Source: M3007 sp965249785 (GTDB taxonomy: Bacteria; Bacteroidota; Bacteroidia; Chitinophagales; Saprospiraceae). From it: 64,000 bases of DNA. This document shows, in pieces, positions 42,069 to 49,474 of this stretch. How positions within the stretch are numbered: the stretch's first letter is position 1; each line of letters begins with the position of its first letter. Position numbers and translations under genes: made by a program. Location: the NCBI GenBank assembly GCA_965249785.1, contig CBDFMU010000022.1:124001-188000 (forward strand). The letters are read 5' to 3'. The notes beneath the pieces are model-generated. The model saw nothing but the letters and a program-made list of their open reading frames with translations, was not told where the DNA came from and searched no databases.

Positions 42069-42953
42069 ATGAAAAATGAATATCCAAATACACGGACTGT
42101 TTCGGACTTCAACAGTGACTTGAAGTTGAAGGGGTTTAATGCCTTTCAAATAGAAGATGATGGGGGTGCAACACGCGTGTACAGCAGAAAGGATTTTTAC
42201 AAAATCTGCCTGACGACTGGCAAGAGTATTGTCCACTATGCTGACCGAAGTTTTGAAACCGAGGGGACGGTTTTATTTTTCGGCAACCCGCATATTCCCT
42301 ACTCCTGGGAGACGGTTTCCACCAGTTATGTAGGTTACACCTGCCTTTTTTCGGAAGAATTTTTACAACTGTCGGAGCGGTCAGAGAGCCTTTTGCAGTC
42401 GCCTTTGTTCAAGATCGGAGGTACGCCTATTTTGAATATTACGCAGCAGCAACGGGAGTTTTTGAACAGCATTTTCCAGAAAATGATGGAAGAGCAGCAG
42501 GCAGATTATGCGTTCAAGGACGATCTGATACGTAACTACATCCACCTTATCATTCATGAGGCTTTAAAAATGCAGCCTTCGGAAAATTATACGGTGACTA
42601 AAAATGCTGCTTCCCGCCTGACCAATGTATTTCTGGAACTTCTGGAAAGGCAATTTCCAATTGAGAGTGCCGAACGCCCGCTGCAATTGAAGTCGGCCCA
42701 AGACTATGCTAAAAGCCTGAACGTGCACGTTAACTACCTGAACCGTGCGGTAAAAGAAGTGTCCGGCAAACCTACCACGGCCCATATCAGCGAACGTATT
42801 ATTAGCGAAGCAAAAGCCCTTTTGCAGCATACCAACTGGAATATTGGCGAGATTGCTTATGCGCTGGGTTTTGAATACCCGACTTACTTCAATAACTTCT
42901 TCAAACGGGTGACCGGAACTAACCCGAAATCCTTGCGGGTACTCGAAGTTTGA
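42069..42953 (+). CDS. AraC family transcriptional regulator
   Basis: A 294-residue activator-type regulator. The N-terminal cupin-like sensing domain spans about 10-150 (VYSRKDFYKICLTTGKSIVH, LFFGNPHIPYSW). The C-terminal double HTH (about 195-292) has LQLKSAQDYAKSLNVHVNYLN (first helices, quoted in two parts in the protein) and IGEIAYALGFEYPTYFNNFF. It opens a rightward cluster of acetyltransferase, cupin and hydrolase genes and probably controls them. Confidence 0.92.
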   Translation: MKNEYPNTRTVSDFNSDLKLKGFNAFQIEDDGGATRVYSRKDFYKICLTTGKSIVHYADRSFETEGTVLFFGNPHIPYSWETVSTSYVGYTCLFSEEFLQLSERSESLLQSPLFKIGGTPILNITQQQREFLNSIFQKMMEEQQADYAFKDDLIRNYIHLIIHEALKMQPSENYTVTKNAASRLTNVFLELLERQFPIESAERPLQLKSAQDYAKSLNVHVNYLNRAVKEVSGKPTTAHISERIISEAKALLQHTNWNIGEIAYALGFEYPTYFNNFFKRVTGTNPKSLRVLEV

Positions 42954-43017
42954 ATTCCTTAATGTTCGGTTTGATAATCGTTAGCCCTGCCTTTGGCGGA
43001 GGGACGACCTTTGTGGT

Positions 43018-43626
43018 ATGTTATCAAAAGCAATGAACATATCGGAAGAAGAAACCATCTCCAAGTGCGAAGATGGAAATATTTTCAACAGACTGAAATC
43101 CGGTCAGCCTATCCGGCTGAATGACCCCGAATATCCCAAGATACAGGCGGTCGTAAATAAGACTATTCTGCTATCTAGTCAATGGAACACTGCCACTTCC
43201 ATTGACCAGATACGCGACTGTCTGAACGAGATCATCGGTTCCAAAATAGATGCCAGCACCACCGTATTCGCGCCATTTTATACCAATTTCGGCAGATTCA
43301 TACAGTTAGGTAAAAATGTGTTTATCAATCATGCCTGTTCCTTTCTGGATATGGGCGGGATTACCATTGAAGATGAGGTGCTAATCGGTCCAAAAGTCAA
43401 TCTCATCACAGAGAATCATCCCTTGGACCCCGGCAACAGGCGGGCACTCATTTGTAAGCGAATTACAATTAAGCGAAAAGCATGGATTGGAGCGGCGGCT
43501 ACCATACTGCCGGGCGTAACGATTGGTGAAAACTCCGTGGTGGCAGCCGGCGCGGTAGTTACTACGGACGTTCCGGCTAATACAGTCGTGGGCGGTATTC
43601 CTGCAAAATTCATTAAATCAATCTAG
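43018..43626 (+). CDS. Sugar O-acetyltransferase (left-handed beta-helix)
   Basis: A 202-residue acetyl-CoA-dependent acetyltransferase of the maltose/galactoside/NodL group. The N-terminal helical cap (RLNDPEYPKIQAVVNKT) is followed by hexapeptide repeats (FYTNFGRFIQLGKNVFINHA, IGPKVNLITENHPLDPGNRR) with the catalytic His in TENHPLD, and GVTIGENSVVAAGAVVTTDV. The acceptor is unknown. ATG at 43018, 64 nt after the AraC stop, same strand. Confidence 0.9.
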   Translation: MLSKAMNISEEETISKCEDGNIFNRLKSGQPIRLNDPEYPKIQAVVNKTILLSSQWNTATSIDQIRDCLNEIIGSKIDASTTVFAPFYTNFGRFIQLGKNVFINHACSFLDMGGITIEDEVLIGPKVNLITENHPLDPGNRRALICKRITIKRKAWIGAAATILPGVTIGENSVVAAGAVVTTDVPANTVVGGIPAKFIKSI

Positions 43627-43632
43627 TCAACA

Positions 43633-44094
43633 ATGAAAATCGCATCCACGTTTCTAGTGAGTTTCATTTGTATTCATCTTTTTGCCTGTGGTTGTAATAA
43701 GAACCATGCAATAGAGCAGACAAATAACCCTTTAAATACAGACACTACGAAAATGAAAATAACTATTGGCACTAATGTTTTTATGGCCACCTTTTCCGAC
43801 AATGTAACAGCAGCGGCCTTTAAAGAAAAGTTACCCATGACCATCCACATGACCGAGTTAAATGGCAACGAAAAATACTTTGATTTATCTGATACTCTGC
43901 CCACCGACGCCTCCAATCCCGGCACTATTCAAACCGGAGATTTAATGCTATACGGGTCGCGCACACTAGTACTTTTCTATAAAAATTTTTCCACCTCCTA
44001 TAAATATACCCGTCTTGGACATATTGATGATTCTTCGGGATTGGCTGCCGCGTTAGGTTCAGGGAATGCAACAGTGACGTTTGAATTAGAGTGA
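43633..44094 (+). CDS. Cyclophilin-like fold lipoprotein
   Basis: A 153-residue lipoprotein: signal MKIASTFLVSFICIHLFAC with Cys19. The mature part has a cyclophilin-like (DUF369-type) domain: KITIGTNVFMATFSDNVTAA, LPMTIHMTELNGNEKY, GDLMLYGSRTLVLFYKNFST and YTRLGHIDD. The peptidyl-prolyl isomerase active residues are not evident, as in other members of this group. 6 nt after the acetyltransferase stop, so in the same operon. Confidence 0.82.
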   Translation: MKIASTFLVSFICIHLFACGCNKNHAIEQTNNPLNTDTTKMKITIGTNVFMATFSDNVTAAAFKEKLPMTIHMTELNGNEKYFDLSDTLPTDASNPGTIQTGDLMLYGSRTLVLFYKNFSTSYKYTRLGHIDDSSGLAAALGSGNATVTFELE

Positions 44095-44147
44095 AATTAA
44101 AACGCAGCAACAATGTAGTTAAAAAACAAATCGAACTAAAAATAAAA

Positions 44148-44558
44148 ATGATGAAATCAACAATTCAAAACCCTATTTTTCCTAAGGGTGAAAAGGGATC
44201 AAACGATTATTTCACGGGCGACACCTGGGTAAAGTATTTAGTACCCAATGGTGATATCTTCAATACGCTGGTTCTCAATGTCGTATTTGAGCCGGGTGCA
44301 AGAAATTACTGGCATACCCATCCTGGTGGTCAAATTCTTATTGCCATTGAAGGAATTGGCTATTACCAGGAGAAAGGCAAACCAATCCAGATACTTAATA
44401 AAGGAGATGTGGTTCAAATTAATCCTAACGTGGAGCATTGGCATGGAGCATCACCCGACAGCGAGTTCACCCACATTGCAATCAATACAAATACGCACAA
44501 GGGAATTGTAAATTGGTTACGAGAGGTATCAGACGAAGAATATAAAAATCTTAGATGA
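44148..44558 (+). CDS. Cupin-domain protein
   Basis: A cytoplasmic single-domain cupin of 137 residues. Motif 1 is GARNYWHTHPGGQILIAIEG and motif 2 is NPNVEHWHGASPDSEF, so the metal ligands (three His plus a Gln/Glu position) are present. ATG at 44148 or 44151; the extension to 44091 has no family similarity. A paralogue lies at 45870 and a remnant at 47483. Similar cupins accompany carboxymuconolactone decarboxylases; none is seen here. The reaction is unknown. Confidence 0.85.
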   Translation: MMKSTIQNPIFPKGEKGSNDYFTGDTWVKYLVPNGDIFNTLVLNVVFEPGARNYWHTHPGGQILIAIEGIGYYQEKGKPIQILNKGDVVQINPNVEHWHGASPDSEFTHIAINTNTHKGIVNWLREVSDEEYKNLR

Positions 44559-44629
44559 TTTTTTGCTATAAATCTTATTGTAATGCTTCCTTATTTTCCT
44601 AATATTCAATAACAATTAATAAACTGACA

Positions 44630-45763
44630 ATGAAACAAATAGCAATAATAACTGTGGCCTCCTTGCTAATGCTGGGACAGGCTTGCACACAGCCTCAGCA
44701 AACAGCGCAATCAAAAAAAGCAGCAGAAATGGAACAAATATCACCGGAGGGATATACAACCTTCCAAGTCAGCGACAATGTTGCCATGTATAAGGTTACT
44801 TTTAAAAACCAGTATAAAATGGATGTTGCAGGACATCTGTTTATGCCCAAGGATTTAGACCAGACTACAAAACACGCGGCTATCATTGTTGGCCATCCGA
44901 TGGGTGCTGTAAAGGAGCAAAGTGCGAACGTTTACGCTGCAAATATGGCTGAACGGGGATTTGTAACCTTGTCTCTTGATTTGTCTTTTTGGGGCGAAAG
45001 TGCGGGCGAGCCACGTAATGTAGTGGCACCAGAGATTTATGCAGAAGATTTTAGTGCAGCCGTTGATTTTCTGGGTACTCGTTCATTTGTGGATAGGGAA
45101 AAAATAGGCGTAATTGGTGTTTGTGGTAGCGGAAGTTTCGTAATTAGTGCCGCCAAAATAGATCCACGCATGAAGGCCATCGCGACGGTGAGTATGTACG
45201 ATATGGGGTCCGCCAGCCGTAACGCATTGAACCACTCGCAGACCGTTGAACAGAGAAAGAAAAATCAAGCAGAGGCTGCTGAACAACGTTATGTAGAGTT
45301 TACTGGTGGGGAAACTAAATATACGGGTGGAACGGTACATAAATTAGATGAAAATACCCATCCTGTCCAGCGGGAATTTTATGACTTCTATCGCACGCCG
45401 CGCGGGGAATACACGCCAAAAGGAGGTTCGCCGGAACACACCACGCACCCGACGCTAAGCAGCAATGTTAAGTTCAATAATTTTTACCCATTCAATGATA
45501 TAGAAACAATTTCTCCTCGTCCTATGCTTTTTATTACGGGCGATCAGGCGCACTCCAAAGAGTTTAGTGAGGATGCTTACAAACGTGCTGCCGAACCCAA
45601 AGAATTGTACCTCATTCCGGGTGCCGGACATGTAGATTTATATGATCGGGTAGAATTAATTCCATTTGATAAATTAACTGCTTTCTTTACCGAATATCTA
45701 AATCTGGATAAGTCGGTTCAAACGGCAAAAGCAGAAGCCAATACTTTAACTAAAAGTAAGTAA
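44630..45763 (+). CDS. Alpha/beta hydrolase lipoprotein (dienelactone hydrolase-like)
   Basis: A 377-residue lipoprotein (lipobox MLGQAC, Cys about 19). Alpha/beta hydrolase core: AAIIVGHPMGAVKEQSANVY, LSLDLSFWGESAGEPRN, nucleophile elbow IGVIGVCGSGSFVIS, acid region MLFITGDQAHSKEF and His in IPGAGHVDLYDR. In the elbow the nucleophile position is most easily read as Cys (G-V-C-G-S), as in dienelactone hydrolases, rather than Ser. An insert of about 70 residues before the acid motif forms a lid. Substrate unknown. Confidence 0.85.
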   Translation: MKQIAIITVASLLMLGQACTQPQQTAQSKKAAEMEQISPEGYTTFQVSDNVAMYKVTFKNQYKMDVAGHLFMPKDLDQTTKHAAIIVGHPMGAVKEQSANVYAANMAERGFVTLSLDLSFWGESAGEPRNVVAPEIYAEDFSAAVDFLGTRSFVDREKIGVIGVCGSGSFVISAAKIDPRMKAIATVSMYDMGSASRNALNHSQTVEQRKKNQAEAAEQRYVEFTGGETKYTGGTVHKLDENTHPVQREFYDFYRTPRGEYTPKGGSPEHTTHPTLSSNVKFNNFYPFNDIETISPRPMLFITGDQAHSKEFSEDAYKRAAEPKELYLIPGAGHVDLYDRVELIPFDKLTAFFTEYLNLDKSVQTAKAEANTLTKSK

Positions 45764-45779
45764 TTATACTCCAAGCAAA

Positions 45780-45832
45780 GTGGTTTTGAACGAAGACCAA
45801 ACATAAAGTACTCCCGATCAATAACTCAACCC
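45780..45832 (+). promoter_or_regulatory. Shared promoter/leader module (copy at cupin lipoprotein gene)
   Basis: GTGGTTTTGAACGAAGACC, AAACATAAAGTACTCCCG and ATCAATAACTCAACCCC. TTTG, 20 nt, TACTCCCG. Matches the module of the SusE-like gene over about 50 nt including the CTCAACC word. Confidence 0.55.
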
Positions 45833-45869
45833 CTCTCAACATTCTCAACCTCTCAACTTTTATTATACC

Positions 45870-46358
45870 ATGAAATTATCGCTCATAACAGCAATTCCTT
45901 TCATGGCGTTGCTTACAACCGGTTGTCTGGAACAGGATGCAAAGCATCAGGAAAAAAATGAACCACGAGCCATTTTTTCCAAGGGTGAATTAGGGCCAGC
46001 GGAAAACTTCACTGGAAAGGCCTGGGCGCTCGGTCTGGTGGCAAATGATACCACTTACAACACCGTTGTTGGCAACGTTTATTTTGAACCGGGTGCAAGA
46101 AGCAACTGGCATTCCCATCCAGCCGGTCAAATCCTGATTATTACGGATGGCGTAGGTTATCACCAAATACAGGGGCAACCCCGGCAAACCATCAGAAAGG
46201 GTGATGTAATAAAATGCCCGCCTAATGTGCTGCATTGGCATGGCGCAAGCCCTGATACTGGTTTGCACCAATTATACATCATCCCTAATACGGAAAAAGG
46301 AATTGTTGATTGGAAGCAAAAAGTAACCGACGAAGAATACAACAATGCGAAATATTAG
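45870..46358 (+). CDS. Cupin-domain lipoprotein
   Basis: Paralogue of the cupin at 44148 with an added lipoprotein signal (lipobox LTTGC, Cys about 19), so it acts in the cell envelope. Motif 1 GARSNWHSHPAGQILIITDG and motif 2 PPNVLHWHGASPDTGLHQ keep the metal-binding His residues. 162 residues. It has its own promoter module and word leader (45826-45866) and is followed by a palindromic repeat. Confidence 0.86.
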   Translation: MKLSLITAIPFMALLTTGCLEQDAKHQEKNEPRAIFSKGELGPAENFTGKAWALGLVANDTTYNTVVGNVYFEPGARSNWHSHPAGQILIITDGVGYHQIQGQPRQTIRKGDVIKCPPNVLHWHGASPDTGLHQLYIIPNTEKGIVDWKQKVTDEEYNNAKY

Positions 46359-46405
46359 ACTTGTTGCGATATTGACAATCAAAGACTTATGTTTTTTTGG
46401 TCTCT

Positions 46406-46504
46406 TGTCATTCAGAGCGATAGCGATGAATCTGAGGCTTGAAAAGCCTACTTTTACTAAATTTTTTAAATAATCAGATTCTTCGGCTACGCCTCTGAAT
46501 GACA
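46406..46504. repeat. TGTCATTCAGAG palindromic element
   Basis: Left arm 46406-46434 and right arm 46474-46504 pair imperfectly (TGTCATTCAGAG...GAATCTGA). It looks like a distinct but related family to the GTCATCCTG elements. It lies between the cupin and esterase genes; no ORF inside. Confidence 0.75.
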
Positions 46505-46551
46505 CGAGATTAGTAGAATCTTCATAAAATCAATGCAACAAGTCTATTAAT

Positions 46552-47454
46552 ATGATAAAAATTTTCATTTCAGTTTTCTCTCTATTTTTTACAGTTTTAA
46601 CGGGTAGTTTTTCTCAAACAAATCCTGTTATTGATGTTTTTCCGCAGGGCACAATTTTGTATGGTAATGTGCCTTATAACAGTGATTCCCTGCAAAAACA
46701 CTTATTGGATATTTATTTGCCGACTAATGCAAAGGGGAAATTGCCGTTAGTGATTCTTATCCACGGTGGTGGCTGGTTAGGCAATGATAAATATGCTGAT
46801 ATAGGTTATATGAAAAAAACCGTAGCAGAAATAGTCAGCAGCGGTTTTGCCCTGGCTTCTATTGACTATCGGTTCAGCACACAAGCCGTTTTCCCTGCCC
46901 AGATACAGGATTGCAACCGTGCTGTTTCATTTCTGTACGACCATGCCACTAAGTATGGTTTCGATAAAAAGCGCTTTGCTGTCATAGGTTTTTCCGCAGG
47001 CGGACATCTGGCTTCCCTATTGGGATTATCTAAGAATAACAAGATAAAAGCGTTTTTTATGCCTGGCACCAGTAAATCTTTCAGATTTAAAGCCGTTGTT
47101 GACTTTTACGGCCCCTCTGAATTAATATTATTTCCCGGAAGCAACGATGAAAAATCACCGGAAAGCCTTCTAATTGGCGCGGCACCGCTCGTACGTCCCG
47201 ATTTAGCCAAAGCGGCCAGCCCGGTTACCTATGTAGATAAGGATGATCCGCCATTTTTGATCGTTCATGGCGAAAAAGATGAGTCGGTGTCTGTAAAGCA
47301 ATCCCAGTTATTGAGCGCATGGTTGAAAGTCGCAGGTGTTCAAAATGAACTGGTTATTGTAAAAGACGCACCACATTTCGGCGTGATGTTCGATACCGAT
47401 GAGGTTAGAAATAAAGTCTTGAATTTTCTTAAACAGCACTTGAATAAATTTTAA
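46552..47454 (+). CDS. Alpha/beta hydrolase (BD-FAE-like esterase), exported
   Basis: A 300-residue exported esterase (signal MIKIFISVFSLFFTVLTGSF, cleavage near FSQ). The oxyanion motif is VILIHGGGWLGND, the nucleophile Ser is in AVIGFSAGGHLASL (about residue 149), the acid is in HGEKDESVSV and the His in KDAPHFGVMFD. This pattern fits acetylxylan/feruloyl-type esterases of the BD-FAE group. It could remove acyl groups from plant polysaccharides (inference). Confidence 0.9.
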   Translation: MIKIFISVFSLFFTVLTGSFSQTNPVIDVFPQGTILYGNVPYNSDSLQKHLLDIYLPTNAKGKLPLVILIHGGGWLGNDKYADIGYMKKTVAEIVSSGFALASIDYRFSTQAVFPAQIQDCNRAVSFLYDHATKYGFDKKRFAVIGFSAGGHLASLLGLSKNNKIKAFFMPGTSKSFRFKAVVDFYGPSELILFPGSNDEKSPESLLIGAAPLVRPDLAKAASPVTYVDKDDPPFLIVHGEKDESVSVKQSQLLSAWLKVAGVQNELVIVKDAPHFGVMFDTDEVRNKVLNFLKQHLNKF

Positions 47455-47482
47455 ATCATAGTCCCACATCTCTAATTACTGT

Positions 47483-47560
47483 AATTTAATGCACTGGCAC
47501 GGCGCAAGCCGCGACAACGGCTTATACCAATTATACATGTTGAGAAACGTGGGAAATGGT
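47483..47560 (+). pseudogene. Remnant of a third cupin gene
   Basis: The frame starting at 47483 reads NLMHWHGASRDNGLYQLYML then RNVGNG, which lines up with NVLHWHGASPDTGLHQLYII then PNTEKG of the cupin lipoprotein. Only the last quarter of a cupin survives, without motif 1. An ATG at 47489 opens a 63-codon frame but most of it overlaps metZ antisense and is meaningless. Confidence 0.7.
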
Positions 47561-47584
47561 AGTCTCACTTCAAGTGAGACTACC
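47558..47584. terminator. Bidirectional hairpin at the metZ stop
   Basis: GGTAGTCTCACTT, C, AAGTGAGACTACC: perfect 13-bp arms, 2 nt from the metZ stop codon. Same CACTTCAAGTG-type core as the hairpins at 1591, 41973 and 49439; no T-run. Confidence 0.5.
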
Positions 47585-47585
47585 A

Positions 47586-48815
47586 CTAATGCCCAGATTG
47601 CTCAATCGCCTGCTCAATATCCCCCACAATATCCGAAATGTGCTCCAAACCCACCGAAATCCGAATCAAACCATCGGTAATACCAACGGCCTCGCGCTCT
47701 TCCACCGAGAGTTTGGAATGCGTGGTAGAAGCAGGATGCGTGGCAATGCTACGCGTGTCGCCGAGATTGGCCGTAATGGAGAGCATTTGTAAAGCGTCAA
47801 TGAATTTTCGGCCCTGCACCACGCCGCCGCGCAGTTCAAAAGTGACGATGCCGCCGCCTAAGCGCATTTGTTTTTTGGCTAATTGATACTGCGGGTGATT
47901 TTTCAGGAAGGGATATTTTACCCAATTGATGGACGGATTGTCTTGTAATTTTTCCGCCAGTTCCAGCGCATTTTGGCAATGTTTTTCCATGCGTACCGCC
48001 AACGTTTCCAGACTTTTAGACAAAATCCAGCCATTGAAAGGCGACATGGACGGACCAGTGTGACGCGCAAAAAATCGCACTTCCTTGATCAATTCTTTGG
48101 AACCTAAAATCGCTCCGCCGATGGTACGTCCTTGTCCATCAATGAATTTCGTCGCCGAATGTGTGACGATGTGGGCACCGAGTTTAGCGGGTGTTTGCAA
48201 GTAAGGCGTTGCAAAACAATTATCTACATTCAGGATGATTTTATGGCGATTCGCGATGTCTGCCAACGCCGCAATGTCGATCAGGTCAAGGGCGGGATTG
48301 GAAGGCGTTTCAATGAAAAATAATTTGGTCGTGGGTCGTATGGCCGCTTCCCAAACATCCATGCCAGCCGTCGCGTCTACGTACGTGTGGGTAATGCCCC
48401 AGCGCGGCAATAACTGCGTCACAATCTGGTGCGTCGAGCCAAACACCGAGCGGGAAACAACCACGTGATCGCCCGCGCGCAGAAAAGCCGCCATGCTCAC
48501 GAACATCGCCGCCATGCCCGAAGCGGTAGCAATGCCATCTTCCATGCCTTCCATAAGACACAGTTTATCAATGAGTTCGTCGTTATTGGGATTGGAAAAA
48601 CGGGTATAAATATCGCCCTTCACTTCGTCGGCAAAGAGGGCGCGGGCTTGCTCGGCATCGTCAAATACAAAACTCGACGTGGCGTAGATCGGTACGGAAT
48701 GTTCGCGATTGGCGGTGCGTTCGGCCTGGGTGCGTACGGCGAGGGTCTCGAAATGGGTAGATTGGTTATTGGTGGGTTGGTTATTGGTTATTGGTGTACT
48801 GGTTATTGGTTCCAT
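47586..48815 (-). CDS. metZ: O-succinylhomoserine sulfhydrylase
   Basis: PLP enzyme making homocysteine from O-succinylhomoserine and sulfide in methionine synthesis. Family features: YTRFSNPNNDELIDKLCLME, ATASGMAAMFVSMAAF, NVDNCFATPYLQTPAKLGA, PLP-lysine in THSATKFIDGQGR, and SLETLAVRMEKHC. The C-terminus THPASTTHSKLSVEEREAVG is typical. The first 19 or so residues (PITSTPITNNQPTNNQ) are translated from a TTGGTTATTGG word array; the family normally starts at about THFETLAVRTQ, and no start codon exists there, so ATG at 48815 must be used. Cystathionine gamma-synthase is the alternative reading. Confidence 0.88.
   Translation of the reverse strand: MEPITSTPITNNQPTNNQSTHFETLAVRTQAERTANREHSVPIYATSSFVFDDAEQARALFADEVKGDIYTRFSNPNNDELIDKLCLMEGMEDGIATASGMAAMFVSMAAFLRAGDHVVVSRSVFGSTHQIVTQLLPRWGITHTYVDATAGMDVWEAAIRPTTKLFFIETPSNPALDLIDIAALADIANRHKIILNVDNCFATPYLQTPAKLGAHIVTHSATKFIDGQGRTIGGAILGSKELIKEVRFFARHTGPSMSPFNGWILSKSLETLAVRMEKHCQNALELAEKLQDNPSINWVKYPFLKNHPQYQLAKKQMRLGGGIVTFELRGGVVQGRKFIDALQMLSITANLGDTRSIATHPASTTHSKLSVEEREAVGITDGLIRISVGLEHISDIVGDIEQAIEQSGH
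48752..48815. repeat. TTGGTTATTGG word array inside metZ
   Basis: Six or so copies of GGTTATTGG/GGGTTGGTTATTGG spanning the first codons of metZ; the same word (ACCAATAACC on the sense strand) forms the untranslated leader of the FtsE-like gene at 54612-54650. Confidence 0.7.
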
Positions 48816-48899
48816 AATATGTTGATAATCGAATACTTATGATGAAATGGCAATGGCACGAAGGTTCTTTTGGAGCATTACTAACTTGCTAATTGATCT

Positions 48900-48945
48900 G
48901 CTCGTAATACAAATAACTAATACACCATTAACCATTAACCATTTC
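48900..48945. repeat. ATTAACC word array at the OsmC 3' end
   Basis: ACCATTAACCATTAACCATT overlaps the last codons and stop of the OsmC gene. Confidence 0.5.
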
Positions 48946-49359
48946 GAAGGGCTTTATTTCAAAAGAATGCGTGACGCGTACAGATTTATCGAAGGTTGCG
49001 CCTACCGAACAATATTTTTCTACGCCCATTTCTACCGCTTTTTCTACTTTCTCCCGTTTTAAATCGCCAAAAAAAGTGAATTTTATTTCGATGTCTGTAA
49101 ATGGCGAGGGCGTAGCATCGGCTCGTTGTCCAGTGACTGTAATCTTCACATCCTCCACAACTTGTCGCTGTTTTTTCAAAATAATCAGAATGTCGAAGAC
49201 GCTGCAAGTGCCAAGGGCAGAAAGTAGCAGTTGCATGGGCCGCATGCCGGCGTTATGGCCCCCGATGGCAGTGGCAGCATCTACTTGTACGGAGCGGCCG
49301 TCTTCGTTGGTTGCTTCAAAATGGAAGGCATCGTCCAGACGGTTGATTTCTATAGTCAT
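48928..49359 (-). CDS. OsmC family protein
   Basis: OsmC/Ohr-type thiol protein that reduces organic hydroperoxides in characterised members. ATG at 49359 gives MTIEINRLDDAFHFEATNED, 143 residues; an upstream frame to 49404 is unlikely. Family motif: GMRPMQLLLSALGTCSVFDI, with one catalytic Cys; the second expected Cys is seen as VEKYCSVGATF. The last residues (EMVNG) come from a GGTTAATGGTTAATGG word array at the 3' end. Confidence 0.88.
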   Translation of the reverse strand: MTIEINRLDDAFHFEATNEDGRSVQVDAATAIGGHNAGMRPMQLLLSALGTCSVFDILIILKKQRQVVEDVKITVTGQRADATPSPFTDIEIKFTFFGDLKREKVEKAVEMGVEKYCSVGATFDKSVRVTHSFEIKPFEMVNG

Positions 49360-49438
49360 CTTTATTTCGCGAAGGCAAACCCAACGGGCTGCTTGGTGCG
49401 GCAAAAGAACGCGAAATTTTGGAAAGCAACCTTAAAAG

Positions 49439-49469
49439 TGGTCGTCTGACTTCAAGTCGAACGACGACT
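49439..49469. terminator. Hairpin after the T9SS type B gene
   Basis: GTCGTCTGACTT, C, AAGTCGAACGACGAC: imperfect inverted repeat with a GACTTCAAGTC core, a few nt after the leftward stop at 49475. Confidence 0.4.
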
Positions 49470-49474
49470 ATCTG

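Noticed and set aside
42992..43013. Promoter TTTG/GACCTTTG before the acetyltransferase
   Set aside because: The spacing between the two elements is about 10 nt, too short; the gene is more simply read from the AraC transcript.
48816..48927. SAM-responsive riboswitch upstream of metZ
   Set aside because: The 112-nt gap is short and made of word repeats and OsmC sequence; no riboswitch core is visible.
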